Below are positions 28,548 through 37,753 of a DNA stretch of 64,000 bases, one piece after another. The notes beneath the pieces were generated by a model. It worked only from the letters and a program-made list of their open reading frames with translations. It did not search any database and was not told the origin of the DNA. The position numbers and the translations under genes were made by a program. This DNA is from an uncultured Granulosicoccaceae bacterium (GTDB lineage: Bacteria; Pseudomonadota; Gammaproteobacteria; Granulosicoccales; Granulosicoccaceae). Positions within the stretch are counted from its first letter, which is position 1; each line of letters opens with the position of its first letter. The stretch is from assembly GCA_938041955.1 (NCBI GenBank), contig CALISD010000021.1, positions 61,200 through 125,199 on the forward strand, written 5' to 3'.

Positions 28548-30233
28548 ATGACCGAAAAGCCCTGGCTACAAAGCTATCCAGAAGGTGTTCCAGAGTTTGC
28601 TGACATTGACGCCTACGACAGTGTCGTAGACCTCTTCAATGAAAGCGTCGAGAAATTTAAAGACAATGTCGCGTTTGAGAGCATGGGGGCATCAATGACC
28701 TTCGGGGAGCTTGATGACTACTCACGTGCTTTTGCGGCATGGATCCAGTCGACCGGAAAATTCAGCAAAGGCGATCGTGTGGCCCTGATGATGCCAAACT
28801 TACTGCAATACCCCATTGCTGTGTTTGGAATACTAAGGGCCGGCTTAGTGGTTGTTAACACCAACCCCTTATACACACGCCGCGAACTCCAGCATCAACT
28901 TGAAGACTCAGGCGCAAAAGGCATAATCATTGTTGAAAACTTTGCCAATACGCTTGAAAAAACACTGGCTCATGTGAACCCGGAAGTCATCATCACCACC
29001 CGCATTGGTGACATGCTGGGCTTTCCAAAATCACTGATCATTAACTCAGTGGTTAAATACGTTAAAAAAATGGTGCCTGCGTTCAACCTGCCTGGCAGCA
29101 TTTCATTCTCAGACGTCTTAAAACAAGGTGCCAATCATCAGTTTGAAAAACCAGTACTCGGCCACGACGATCTGGCATTTCTGCAGTACACCGGTGGCAC
29201 CACCGGCGTCGCCAAAGGCGCCATGCTAAGCCACGGCAATATGGTGGCTAACATGCAGCAGGCATTTCACTGGCTTGAACCTTCAGACATCAGTGAAGGT
29301 GAAGAAATTATCATTACTGCCCTTCCGCTCTACCATATCTTCGCACTCACGGCTAACTGCCTCGTGTATACAAAGATCGGTGCAAAGAATATTCTTATAT
29401 TAAACCCGCGCGATCTACCTGCTTTTGTCAAAGAGCTTTCAAAGCATAAGTTCACAGCCATCACAGGTGTAAATACGTTATTCAACGCACTGGTCAATAC
29501 AGACGGTTTCAGTAAGCTTGATTTTTCCAGCCTGAAAATTACGCTTGGCGGTGGAATGGCGGTACAGGAGTCTGTCGCGAAAGAGTGGAAAGAAATTACC
29601 GGCTGCCCGTTGATTGAGGCTTATGGCTTAACAGAGACCAGCCCTGCCGCCTGTATTAATCCCATCACATCGACCGACTACAACGGTGCGATTGGCTTGC
29701 CTATATCTTCAACTGAAGCATGTGTTAAGGACGAGGATGGCAATCACATGCCCGTCGGTGAACGTGGTGAGTTGTGCATTCGCGGACCACAGGTAATGAA
29801 GGGTTATTGGCAACGTGAAGAAGCGACCGCCAATACAATAGACAAAGACGGCTGGCTACACACTGGCGATATCGCGGTTATGGATGAGCATGGTTACTTC
29901 ACCATCGTCGATCGCCTGAAGGATATGATTCTGGTCTCGGGCTTCAACGTGTATCCCAATGAGATCGAGAACGTATTGGTATCTCATCCCGACATTCTAG
30001 AAGTAGGCGCGATAGGCGTGCCAGATGACCACTCCGGCGAAATCGTAAAAGTCTTCATCGTCGCCAAAAACAAGTCACTGACAGAAGCGGATGTCAAACA
30101 GTTCTGTAAGGAAAACTTCACCGGCTACAAACGTCCAAAGCAGATCGCTTTTGTCGATGAATTGCCCAAATCCAACGTAGGGAAAATTCTACGCCGGGAG
30201 TTGCGCGAACAAGACGAGAAAAACAGCGCCTAG
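28548..30233 (+). CDS. fadD: Long-chain fatty-acid--CoA ligase
   Basis: 561 aa. AMP-binding motif LQYTGGTTGVAKGAMLSH, then EAYGLTETSPAACINP and GWLHTGDIAVMDEHGYF, with the C-terminal catalytic Lys in KSNVGKILRREL. N-terminal SYPEGVPEFADIDAYDSVVDLF is typical of FadD rather than of short-chain ligases. It activates imported long-chain fatty acids for beta-oxidation. Only this step is encoded here; no fadAB genes are nearby. Confidence 0.93.
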   Translation: MTEKPWLQSYPEGVPEFADIDAYDSVVDLFNESVEKFKDNVAFESMGASMTFGELDDYSRAFAAWIQSTGKFSKGDRVALMMPNLLQYPIAVFGILRAGLVVVNTNPLYTRRELQHQLEDSGAKGIIIVENFANTLEKTLAHVNPEVIITTRIGDMLGFPKSLIINSVVKYVKKMVPAFNLPGSISFSDVLKQGANHQFEKPVLGHDDLAFLQYTGGTTGVAKGAMLSHGNMVANMQQAFHWLEPSDISEGEEIIITALPLYHIFALTANCLVYTKIGAKNILILNPRDLPAFVKELSKHKFTAITGVNTLFNALVNTDGFSKLDFSSLKITLGGGMAVQESVAKEWKEITGCPLIEAYGLTETSPAACINPITSTDYNGAIGLPISSTEACVKDEDGNHMPVGERGELCIRGPQVMKGYWQREEATANTIDKDGWLHTGDIAVMDEHGYFTIVDRLKDMILVSGFNVYPNEIENVLVSHPDILEVGAIGVPDDHSGEIVKVFIVAKNKSLTEADVKQFCKENFTGYKRPKQIAFVDELPKSNVGKILRRELREQDEKNSA

Positions 30234-30261
30234 CCTCACGCAAAGTGACAGAACAGCCAAC

Positions 30262-30296
30262 CTGAGATGATTGCTAAAAGATAGCGATCATCTCAG
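30262..30296. terminator. Strong hairpin between convergent fadD and csp genes
   Basis: A 15-bp stem (CTGAGATGATTGCTA paired with TAGCGATCATCTCAG, one G-U pair) encloses AAAGA. It lies 29 bases after the fadD stop and 26 bases after the csp stop on the other strand. There is no U-tract on either side, so it may act as a bidirectional stabiliser or a Rho-linked terminator. Confidence 0.5.
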
Positions 30297-30321
30297 ACAG
30301 CAAGCAAGAAAGCGCCGGAAG

Positions 30322-30534
30322 TTACTCTTCCAGCCTGGATACTTCCGCAGCCTGCCAGCCTTTATCGCTCTTGGTCTGGATATATTCCACCTGTTGGCCT
30401 TCAGCCAACGTCTTATACCCCTCACCCTCGATTGAACGATAGTGGACGAATACATCTTCTCCTGCTTCGTTCACTATAAAACCGTAGCCCTTCGCGTTGT
30501 CGAACCACTTTACCGTGCCTATAGATTTATCCAT
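30322..30534 (-). CDS. Cold-shock domain protein
   Basis: I start at ATG 30534 (70 aa), which gives the family-typical [20 protein letters not shown]; a longer frame to 30579 adds 15 unusual residues. RNP1 (KGYGFI) and RNP2 (VFVHYRSI, with Tyr in place of the common Phe) are present, so it should bind single-stranded nucleic acid. The HYRSI and GWQAAEV features mark a subfamily shared with the protein at 51205-51504. About 250 bases separate it from pepN upstream on the same strand, room for the long leader common in csp genes. Confidence 0.9.
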   Translation of the reverse strand: MDKSIGTVKWFDNAKGYGFIVNEAGEDVFVHYRSIEGEGYKTLAEGQQVEYIQTKSDKGWQAAEVSRLEE

Positions 30535-30698
30535 GACCAACCCAGAACTCGCTCTTGCACCGGGTACAAGGCGAGTCATCTAATTATTATTAAAAATCGA
30601 TTGTTTACTCAGCTGCCAGGGATTTTTCGATGACTTAACATATAGTTAGCTATTGCGAACTATTCTATAGGCTGTCAATCAGTTCCCTTACGGCTTCT

Positions 30699-30718
30699 TT
30701 GTAGGAATAATCCTACAA
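30699..30718. promoter_or_regulatory. Perfect palindrome upstream of the cold-shock gene
   Basis: TTGTAGGA and TCCTACAA flank ATAA, an 8-bp perfect inverted repeat in the gap between pepN and the cold-shock gene. No U-tract follows on either strand, so it looks more like an operator or leader hairpin than a terminator. Regulator unknown. Confidence 0.3.
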
Positions 30719-30785
30719 GATATCAGCGAAAATGTCGCGTTTTAGAGCAAAAAAGAGCTATTCGTACGAATATGTAAAGAAACTC

Positions 30786-33413
30786 TCATTCCTCAAGTGA
30801 TTTATTTACGAGTTCTCGAACGTCTCGCGAGAGTGTCGCAGTCGCTGCAATCGCCTCTAAACAGTGGCGCATTTGGTGTTGCCTGCCAGGGCAGAAACGC
30901 TTCCATCGCAGCAATGGACCAACCAGTCTGGCGGAGACTTGGGGATTGATGCTATCCAGCTGCAACACAATTTCTGTAAGAAAATTATAGCCCGCACCAC
31001 TCTGATGGTGGAAATGGACAAGGTTTCCACTCGAAAAGGCACCGACAAGCGCCCGCACCCGATTGGGATTAGTCAAATCAAAATCCTTATGTCCGGCAAG
31101 TGCTTTCACCTGATCAATGACAGCCGGTTGATCAATTGTGGCCTGCAGGCTGAACCACTTGTCTATGACCAGGCGCTGATCACTAAATTGTCGGTAGAAC
31201 TGATGCAATCGGGGAGACGCCAACTCCTGCGAGCTTCCAAGTAAGCCTCGTAACGATGCCAACCGGTCAGTCATGTTGTTCGCCTGATCGTATCTCTCAC
31301 ATGCCACTGTCAACCACGTCTCATCATTTAGCAGCAACAAATAAGATAAACAGGAATTATGCAATGCACGTGAGCCAATAGAAGCTGCATCAATCTGAAA
31401 CGACTTTGACCGACCGGGATTGCTATCAAGCCTGGCAGCTAACTCACCTTCAAGGGCTGATGCCAGCGCCAGCCGAATCCAGCATCGCGCCTTATGAAGA
31501 TTAACAACATCAAAAACATCAGCCGCAGCCGCCACTGACTCGATCGAAGGTAAATCCAACATTTCTGCACACAGTGCCGGATCTATTGAATCATCCTTAA
31601 GTATACGTCTGTAAGAATCGACAAAGCCCTGATCAATGATCATCTCTTCATCATTGGCCAGCGATTTTGCAGCCGCTTCGATCTGACGGCTTGCAAGCGT
31701 TTGTCCCGCCTCCCAACGAGTAAAAGGTTGGTTGTCTGAGGCCAGCAAAAAAGCTAACTCTTGATCTTTATACTCATACTCCAGGATGATTGGCGCGGTA
31801 AAATTCCGCAGCAACGACGGGACTGGTCGCGCTGCGAGCTCTTGAAAATGAATCACTGTTTGCCTTTCGGTTAGCTGCATCGTGCGTTCAGGCGGTGCAT
31901 CATTATCAAGTTCACAGATCAGCGGAAGCGCTGCGCCGTTGTCATCAAACAATGCCAATGAAAATGGAATGTGGTACGGCTGCACGCCTTTCTCTGCATG
32001 ACTTTGAGTAAATGTAAACTCACATGTCTTACTTTGTTCATCATAACTCTGTGTTACCTGAACCCGGGGTGTTCCCGATTGCGAATACCATTGGCGAAAC
32101 TGCTGTAGATCAACGCCTGAAGCATCTTCCATGGCACAGATGAAATCCTCACAAGTCACCGCACAACCATCATGACGTTCAAAATACAGATCAATTCCGC
32201 GTCGATACTTTTCCGCCCCGAGAAGGGTATGCATCATACGAATAACTTCAGCACCTTTTTCATACACAGTTAATGTATAAAAATTGTTAATCTCGACGAA
32301 CGAGTCCGGTCTGATCGGGTGCGCCGTTGGACCAGCATCTTCCGGAAATTGATAATTACGCAGCCTGCGAACATCTTCAATTCTTTTTACCGACGCAGAG
32401 TTCATGTCTGAACTGAACTGCTGATCTCTAAAAACGGTCAAACCTTCCTTGAGACTTAACTGAAACCAGTCTCTGCATGTGACCCGATTACCGGTCCAGT
32501 TGTGAAAGTACTCATGCGCTATAACTGACTCAATACCCTGAAAGTCTGTATCTGTAGCGGTCTGCTGATCTGCCAATACGTACTTTGAGTTAAATATGTT
32601 CAGCCCCTTATTTTCCATCGCCCCCATATTAAAATCATCTACTGCGACGACAAAGTAATTGTCCAGGTCATACTCCAGACCATAAGTTTCTTCATCCCAC
32701 CGCATCGCCGCAATCAACGACTTCATGGCGTGATCGCATTTATCAATGTTATGTTTTTCCGTATATATGTATAGACCGACATGCTGGCCGGACTTTGTCG
32801 TGTATGAATCTTTCACGTGTTCCAAGTTACCAGCCACTAACGCAAACAAATAACAAGGTTTAGGATGTGGATCTACCCATTCAACCCAGTGCCTACCGTT
32901 ATCGAGATGCCCCTCTGCTGACTTGTTTCCATTTGACAACATCACCGGATATGCGTTGCTTTCTGCAACGATCTTAACCGTGTATCTGGACATCACATCC
33001 GGCCGATCCAGAAAGTAGGTAATTCTTCGAAACCCTTCCGCTTCACACTGAGTGCAATAGTTGCCTGAAGAGCGGTAAAGTCCTTCAAGGGCCGTGTTTT
33101 TGTCGGGATAAATCTCTGTTTCAATCTCCACAACGCATTGATCACCGAAGCTGTTAATGACCAGACTCTCTGGTGTATGAGACAGATCACTGCTGAGATC
33201 AAGCTTCTTTCCATCACAAACCACAGACAGCAACTTAAGCTCACAGCCCACAAGCGTTAAGGTGTTGTCCTGCTCCCTTGCTTCAGGGTTTTTTCTGATG
33301 GCAAGCCTTGACTTCACTCGCACCTGTTTTTCCTGCAGATCAAATTCAAGCTCGACCGTATCAATTAAAAAATTAGATGGCGTGTAGTCTTTGCGATGAA
33401 TAGTCACAGACAC
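30786..33413 (-). CDS. pepN: Aminopeptidase N (M1 family)
   Basis: 875 aa, close to the 870 of enterobacterial PepN. Substrate-binding GAMENKGLNIFNSKYVLA is followed by the zinc motif HEYFHNWTGNRVTCRDWFQL and the third ligand in LKEGLTVFRDQ. It removes N-terminal residues from cytosolic peptides. N-terminal MSVTIHRKDYTPSNFLIDTVELEFDL also matches the family. Stands alone transcriptionally, with 244 bases upstream. Confidence 0.97.
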   Translation of the reverse strand: MSVTIHRKDYTPSNFLIDTVELEFDLQEKQVRVKSRLAIRKNPEAREQDNTLTLVGCELKLLSVVCDGKKLDLSSDLSHTPESLVINSFGDQCVVEIETEIYPDKNTALEGLYRSSGNYCTQCEAEGFRRITYFLDRPDVMSRYTVKIVAESNAYPVMLSNGNKSAEGHLDNGRHWVEWVDPHPKPCYLFALVAGNLEHVKDSYTTKSGQHVGLYIYTEKHNIDKCDHAMKSLIAAMRWDEETYGLEYDLDNYFVVAVDDFNMGAMENKGLNIFNSKYVLADQQTATDTDFQGIESVIAHEYFHNWTGNRVTCRDWFQLSLKEGLTVFRDQQFSSDMNSASVKRIEDVRRLRNYQFPEDAGPTAHPIRPDSFVEINNFYTLTVYEKGAEVIRMMHTLLGAEKYRRGIDLYFERHDGCAVTCEDFICAMEDASGVDLQQFRQWYSQSGTPRVQVTQSYDEQSKTCEFTFTQSHAEKGVQPYHIPFSLALFDDNGAALPLICELDNDAPPERTMQLTERQTVIHFQELAARPVPSLLRNFTAPIILEYEYKDQELAFLLASDNQPFTRWEAGQTLASRQIEAAAKSLANDEEMIIDQGFVDSYRRILKDDSIDPALCAEMLDLPSIESVAAAADVFDVVNLHKARCWIRLALASALEGELAARLDSNPGRSKSFQIDAASIGSRALHNSCLSYLLLLNDETWLTVACERYDQANNMTDRLASLRGLLGSSQELASPRLHQFYRQFSDQRLVIDKWFSLQATIDQPAVIDQVKALAGHKDFDLTNPNRVRALVGAFSSGNLVHFHHQSGAGYNFLTEIVLQLDSINPQVSARLVGPLLRWKRFCPGRQHQMRHCLEAIAATATLSRDVRELVNKSLEE

Positions 33414-33657
33414 GTTGCAGCTTCCCGAAGTTAATGTGCCGCACAGTCTAACAGGATGCGACGCTGGCTCTCACTCAGGCGCAGCAACTGTCGATTAAAG
33501 TAATAGTTATTTCAAATGCCCGGCAGATCACAATTTTGGTCAAAGTTATGAACCTTGCCGCCGCTACCCTCCACCACAAACGACTGCGTGAAAGCACTCA
33601 GCAGTGTCAGCATGCAACTCAAATACATGGTGAACAACCACCGGGGAAGCGGTCGTC

Positions 33658-34437
33658 ATGAAAGTACTTAGCGTTGAATTTTTACGTCCGATGCTGCTGT
33701 TTTGCAGCATGCTCTGCATCGCAGGGATTACCGCACACCAAATCATCTACTCACGTGCGTGGCACAAACCTCTTGATGTGGTGATATTTCCCATCAACGG
33801 GGATAACTCACTGGAAACTCACAACTACATTAACAATTTAAGAGATGACAGCTTTGCGGAAATAGACAACTGGCTAGCGACTGAGGCTAAAAGGCACAAC
33901 CTGCCATTGAATCGTCCAACCCGCACACGTCTGGGTAAACGCGTGAAGTCCGTGCCACCAGTTTTACCAGTCGATAAGGGCATAGTAAGGACCGTATTGT
34001 GGGGCTTGCAACTACGAAGCTGGGTTTTTCGAAATACGCCGGATGATGAGTCCAACCTTCGTCGCGTCCGCGTGTTTGTTGTCTATCATCTTGGGGAAGA
34101 TGAAAAACCGTTGGCTCACTCTGTCGGGTTACAGCAAGGGTTGATTGGGGTAGTCCATGCGTTTGCTAAACCAAAGCAAAATGCTCAGAATAATATTGTT
34201 ATAGCGCATGAAATATTGCATACCGTAGGGGCATCGGACAAATACAACTTTTACGGCGGTCCGGAATATCCTGTTGGCTTTGCCAACCCCCTACGCGAGC
34301 CGCTTTTCCCACAACGTTACGCCGAGATTATGGCCGGCCGGATTCCAACATCCCACTACCAATCCTATATGGCAAGGAGTCTCAAAAGTGTACGTATCAA
34401 CTATACAACCGCACAGGAAATAGCCTGGATAAAATAG
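33658..34437 (+). CDS. Putative zinc metalloprotease with HExxHxxGxxD motif, membrane-anchored or exported
   Basis: 259 aa. The start ATG follows GGGGAAG at eight bases. A hydrophobic N-terminal segment (about 9-27) is a signal or anchor. The central part binds no known domain I can name, but residues around 182-200 read IVIAHEILHTVGASDKYNF: HEILH with a following H-x-x-G-x-x-D resembles the metzincin zinc site HExxHxxGxxH/D. A later FPQRYAEIMAGRI supplies a Met that could serve as the Met-turn. The C-terminus ends EIAWIK because a 14-base tandem duplication supplies the stop. Function unknown; alone between pepN and a PGPGW gene. Confidence 0.65.
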   Translation: MKVLSVEFLRPMLLFCSMLCIAGITAHQIIYSRAWHKPLDVVIFPINGDNSLETHNYINNLRDDSFAEIDNWLATEAKRHNLPLNRPTRTRLGKRVKSVPPVLPVDKGIVRTVLWGLQLRSWVFRNTPDDESNLRRVRVFVVYHLGEDEKPLAHSVGLQQGLIGVVHAFAKPKQNAQNNIVIAHEILHTVGASDKYNFYGGPEYPVGFANPLREPLFPQRYAEIMAGRIPTSHYQSYMARSLKSVRINYTTAQEIAWIK

Positions 34438-34445
34438 CCTGGATA
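34418..34445 (+). repeat. 14-bp perfect tandem duplication across the metalloprotease stop codon
   Basis: AAATAGCCTGGATA occurs twice back to back (34418-34431 and 34432-34445). The first copy is coding (part of EIAWI); the second provides the TAG stop. Removing one copy would change the C-terminus from EIAWIK to EIAWITT before the next stop, so the effect is small. Confidence 0.85.
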
Positions 34446-34566
34446 ACGACTTGAGCGATGCACCCGGTGAGAACGAAATTGTTTTAATCAATCCTCTCTG
34501 ACCATGAGAAACAGCAACACACGATTTAACGTTACACTGCCTTATCGCTTTTCTGTGCAGTAAGCC

Positions 34567-35016
34567 ATGGAGACACTTTCATCACTTGTAGCACCTTATA
34601 TCGGTTATCTACCGTGGCTTGGCTGGGCATCTGTTATTTCCTTCCTTGTTAGCCTGGCCATTGTGCCGATATTACTGGCGCGCATACCGGTGGACTATTT
34701 CACCCAATCCGCTACGAAAAGAAAACCGGCCCCAAAAATCTCAAGATTGCACTACTCTTTAGTGTGGATACTTCGGAATTTAACCGGTCTGGTGCTGGTT
34801 CTGGTTGGAGTCGCAATGTTAGTGCTCCCCGGGCAAGGCTTGCTGACCATCATACTGGGTGTTTTTGTCGCAGATTTTCCAGGTAAATGGACTCTTGAGC
34901 GCAGACTGGTGGCCAACCATAAAGTGTTCAAAGGCATCAACTGGATCAGAGCTAAAAGGGGCGCCGAGCGTCTTGTCTATCCCGAAAAATCCACAAAAAA
35001 CGGTATTGAAAATTAA
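34567..35016 (+). CDS. PGPGW-type small transmembrane protein
   Basis: 149 aa. Hydrophobic segments lie at about 15-40 and 67-97. The second includes the hallmark LVLPGQGLLTIILGVFVADFPGKW, a variant of the PGPGW motif, followed by a basic amphipathic tail (LERRLVANHKVFKGINWIRAKRG). Function of the family is unknown. It precedes envC by 27 bases in the same direction and may be cotranscribed with envC-ctpA. Confidence 0.8.
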   Translation: METLSSLVAPYIGYLPWLGWASVISFLVSLAIVPILLARIPVDYFTQSATKRKPAPKISRLHYSLVWILRNLTGLVLVLVGVAMLVLPGQGLLTIILGVFVADFPGKWTLERRLVANHKVFKGINWIRAKRGAERLVYPEKSTKNGIEN

Positions 35017-35043
35017 AATAAACTACTGATCTGTGGAAACGTA

Positions 35044-36216
35044 TTGAAGCTCTTCACCAAACACTTGACTGCTGTTTTGCTCGTTGCTTTGTGGTTCGCT
35101 GCAGCGCCCGGTCAAGTCATAGCAGAGGAAATTGAATCACCCCGGCTCGACTCCCTTGAGCAGCTATATCGGCAGCGCATCACGCACCTCAATCTCGAAA
35201 TTCTAAACGAAACCCAGCGACGCACCACAATACTCGGGCAGCTGGATGCAATGATCAACGACATCAGCGACCTTGAAAAGCAAAAAATAACGACTCAAGA
35301 CAGCACACCTGTATTAACCGACACCCTGCAGGAAGTCACCGAGCAAGTACTGTTCACAGAGAAAAAGATTGAGTTTAATAAACGCTTGTTAACGGAGCTT
35401 CAGGATTCCCTTGCCAGACAACCGCGTCCGAGCGTCTGGCATGCCGCGCTGGGTAAGCCGGACCTGCAACAACTACACAAAAAAAACGCCGCACAGCGTT
35501 ACCTCGTATACACCACCGAAAAGCATCAAAAAGCACTGCAGGCTCAGCGTCTGGAGCTCGGCCAACGTCAACAAACACTGGAGAATTACGGTCACACGAT
35601 TTCCAGCTCAATTGATCAGCTCAAAGACCGGTCAGAGAGCCTTATCGAACGCCGAATCAACCTGGAACGTCAGCTGACTGTTCTTTCTTCCGAGATTGTG
35701 CAAAAACAAGATCGGGTCGAGCGCCTCGTCCAGCGCTCCGAACAACTCAAGGGTGATCCGGCATCACTACAGTTCGCCAAACTGCAAAAGCGACTTCCAG
35801 ACCCGGTACAGGGCACGCTTTTCAAACAATTTGCGGAACCAAAAGCCAAAGGCCTCCTCAAATGGGAGGGAATTCTTATCACTGCTCCCCTAGGCCAGTC
35901 ATTTACTGCCGTATCAGATGGTTTGGTCGTATTTGCTGATGAAATTCAAGGACTTGGTAACGTAGCCATTGTTGATCACGGTGAAGGTTATATGAGCCTT
36001 TACGGGATGGCAGAGCTACTTCTGGTACAAACGGACCAACTTTTACTCGCTGGTGACCCTATTGGCACTGTTGGAGAATCTGTCGGAACGGGCACTTCGG
36101 CGCTATACTTTGAAGTCCGTCACAATGCAGACACCCTAAATCCCACAGATTGGCTGCAAATGAAGCAGATTTCTCAAAAGAATGAGCAGTTACGACTCTT
36201 ATTAGAGTCAAAATGA
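35044..36216 (+). CDS. envC: EnvC-like murein hydrolase activator (degenerate M23/LytM)
   Basis: 390 aa. TTG start, then a signal peptide ending PGQVIAEE. A long coiled-coil region (about 35-240, rich in Gln, Leu, Glu, Arg) precedes a C-terminal LytM domain (about 265-370: LKWEGILITAPLGQSF, VVFADEIQGLGNVAIVDHGEGYMSLYG, VGTGTSALYFEVRH). The HxH zinc motif of active M23 peptidases is lost (YGMAE), as in EnvC, which activates AmiA/AmiB amidases at the septum instead of cutting peptidoglycan. It is followed 48 bases later by ctpA, a conserved pairing. Confidence 0.9.
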   Translation: MKLFTKHLTAVLLVALWFAAAPGQVIAEEIESPRLDSLEQLYRQRITHLNLEILNETQRRTTILGQLDAMINDISDLEKQKITTQDSTPVLTDTLQEVTEQVLFTEKKIEFNKRLLTELQDSLARQPRPSVWHAALGKPDLQQLHKKNAAQRYLVYTTEKHQKALQAQRLELGQRQQTLENYGHTISSSIDQLKDRSESLIERRINLERQLTVLSSEIVQKQDRVERLVQRSEQLKGDPASLQFAKLQKRLPDPVQGTLFKQFAEPKAKGLLKWEGILITAPLGQSFTAVSDGLVVFADEIQGLGNVAIVDHGEGYMSLYGMAELLLVQTDQLLLAGDPIGTVGESVGTGTSALYFEVRHNADTLNPTDWLQMKQISQKNEQLRLLLESK

Positions 36217-36264
36217 TAAGATTCAGAAACATATTCGCCCATTAAAGGGTTTTGGAGTCAACGA

Positions 36265-37569
36265 ATGACAATCCGCTCGAAACCGATCACGCTATTTGCC
36301 GTAGGCGCAGTGCTAGGTATTACGTTGACTTTAGGTCACAGCGTCGTAGGTGCCAGAGATAACTCAGGCGATGTTCTACCACTTGAGCAACTCCGTACCT
36401 TCTCTGATGTATTCGCCCGAATCAAACGCAACTACGTTGAAGATGTGTCCGATGAAGATTTACTAGAGCACGCTATTCGCGGCATGTTGAGCGGCCTTGA
36501 CCCTCATTCAAGCTACCTGAATACAGAACAGTTCCAGGAGCTGCGTATTGGCACCTCAGGCGAGTTTGGCGGCCTGGGTATTGAAGTCGGCATGGAAGAC
36601 GGTTTTGTCAAAGTGGTTTCTCCTATCGATGATACCCCGGCAGCACGCGCCGGCATGCAACCCGGTGACTTGATCATCCGGTTGGACGACAAACCAGTGA
36701 AAGGCATGGCGCTCAATGACGCGGTCAAAATGATGCGCGGCAAACCGGGCAGCGACATCATTCTTACTGTCGTTCGCGAAGGCGAAGACAAGCCACTTAA
36801 AATCACTATCACCCGTGCGGTAATTCAGGTCACCAGTGTTAAAAACAGAATTCTGGAAGATGGCTACGGCTATGTTCGAGTGTCACATTTTCAAACCAAA
36901 ACGCCGACGGACATGATCAAAGCGATCGAGAGCATGCAGACTGAAGGTGAGCTCAAGGGTCTGGTTCTGGATCTTCGCAACAACCCCGGCGGAGTACTCT
37001 CTGCAGCAGTAGGTATCTCAGACGCCTTCTTAAATGATGGTCTCATTGTCTATACCGATGGCCGTGAGGAAGATTCAAGGCTTCGTTACTCGGCCTCTCG
37101 CGGCGACATCATCGAGGGGGCGCCACTGGTCATCCTGGTCAATGGTGGATCAGCTTCTGCTTCGGAGATCGTTGCAGGCGCTATGCAGGATCACGGCAGA
37201 GGTGTTGTGATGGGCTCTAAAACCTTTGGCAAGGGCTCAGTTCAAACCATTCAAAATCTGCCCAATGGCGGAGCGGTTAAACTCACAACAGCCCGTTATT
37301 ACACTCCATCCGGACGCTCCATTCAGGCACAGGGTATCGATCCGGATATCGTGACCGGCAACCTGCGCGTGGCAAAGCGTGAGGAATCCGGAATTGAGCC
37401 GATCACTGAATCAAGCTTGTCCGGTCATCTGAGTAATCCAGAGGATGGTGAAGAGGTACAGACCGCCGATGAGAAACCTAAAGACGGCAATCTCGCCGAA
37501 GATGACTATCAATTGAATGAAGCGTTAAACCTGCTGAAGGGCTTATTCATTCTTAGTCGCAAAGGCTAG
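36265..37569 (+). CDS. ctpA: C-terminal processing peptidase (S41 family)
   Basis: 434 aa. Signal or anchor at the N-terminus, then RTFSDVFARIKRNYVEDV, a PDZ domain (about 90-170: GEFGGLGIEVG, AGMQPGDLIIRLDDKPVKG) and the S41 core. The Ser/Lys dyad is visible in VNGGSASASEIVAGAMQDHGRG (Ser) and GSKTFGKGSVQT (Lys). CtpA-type proteases degrade periplasmic substrates including peptidoglycan hydrolases, which fits its place after envC. The C-terminal tail is acidic. Confidence 0.95.
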   Translation: MTIRSKPITLFAVGAVLGITLTLGHSVVGARDNSGDVLPLEQLRTFSDVFARIKRNYVEDVSDEDLLEHAIRGMLSGLDPHSSYLNTEQFQELRIGTSGEFGGLGIEVGMEDGFVKVVSPIDDTPAARAGMQPGDLIIRLDDKPVKGMALNDAVKMMRGKPGSDIILTVVREGEDKPLKITITRAVIQVTSVKNRILEDGYGYVRVSHFQTKTPTDMIKAIESMQTEGELKGLVLDLRNNPGGVLSAAVGISDAFLNDGLIVYTDGREEDSRLRYSASRGDIIEGAPLVILVNGGSASASEIVAGAMQDHGRGVVMGSKTFGKGSVQTIQNLPNGGAVKLTTARYYTPSGRSIQAQGIDPDIVTGNLRVAKREESGIEPITESSLSGHLSNPEDGEEVQTADEKPKDGNLAEDDYQLNEALNLLKGLFILSRKG

Positions 37570-37578
37570 CTGCTCGTG

Positions 37579-37606
37579 ATGATGGGCGCCACCAGGTGCC
37601 CATCAT
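37579..37606 (+). terminator. Hairpin downstream of ctpA
   Basis: ATGATGGGCGCC and GGTGCCCATCAT pair over 12 bp (one G-U) around ACCA, ten bases after the ctpA stop. The trailing ATCTATCTGG is only modestly U-rich. Placement makes a terminator likely. Confidence 0.6.
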
Positions 37607-37753
37607 ATCTATCTGGCCAAACAGTCCTCCTGTTCCCGCCTGACCCTCCCCTTAAAAAGCGCCAAGGTATGACGAAAGTCGCCATACTGATCCCCACCTT
37701 GTAATCGTTTTTGGTATCTTTACGCTGTAATCGATACAGACAAAGAAACCACT

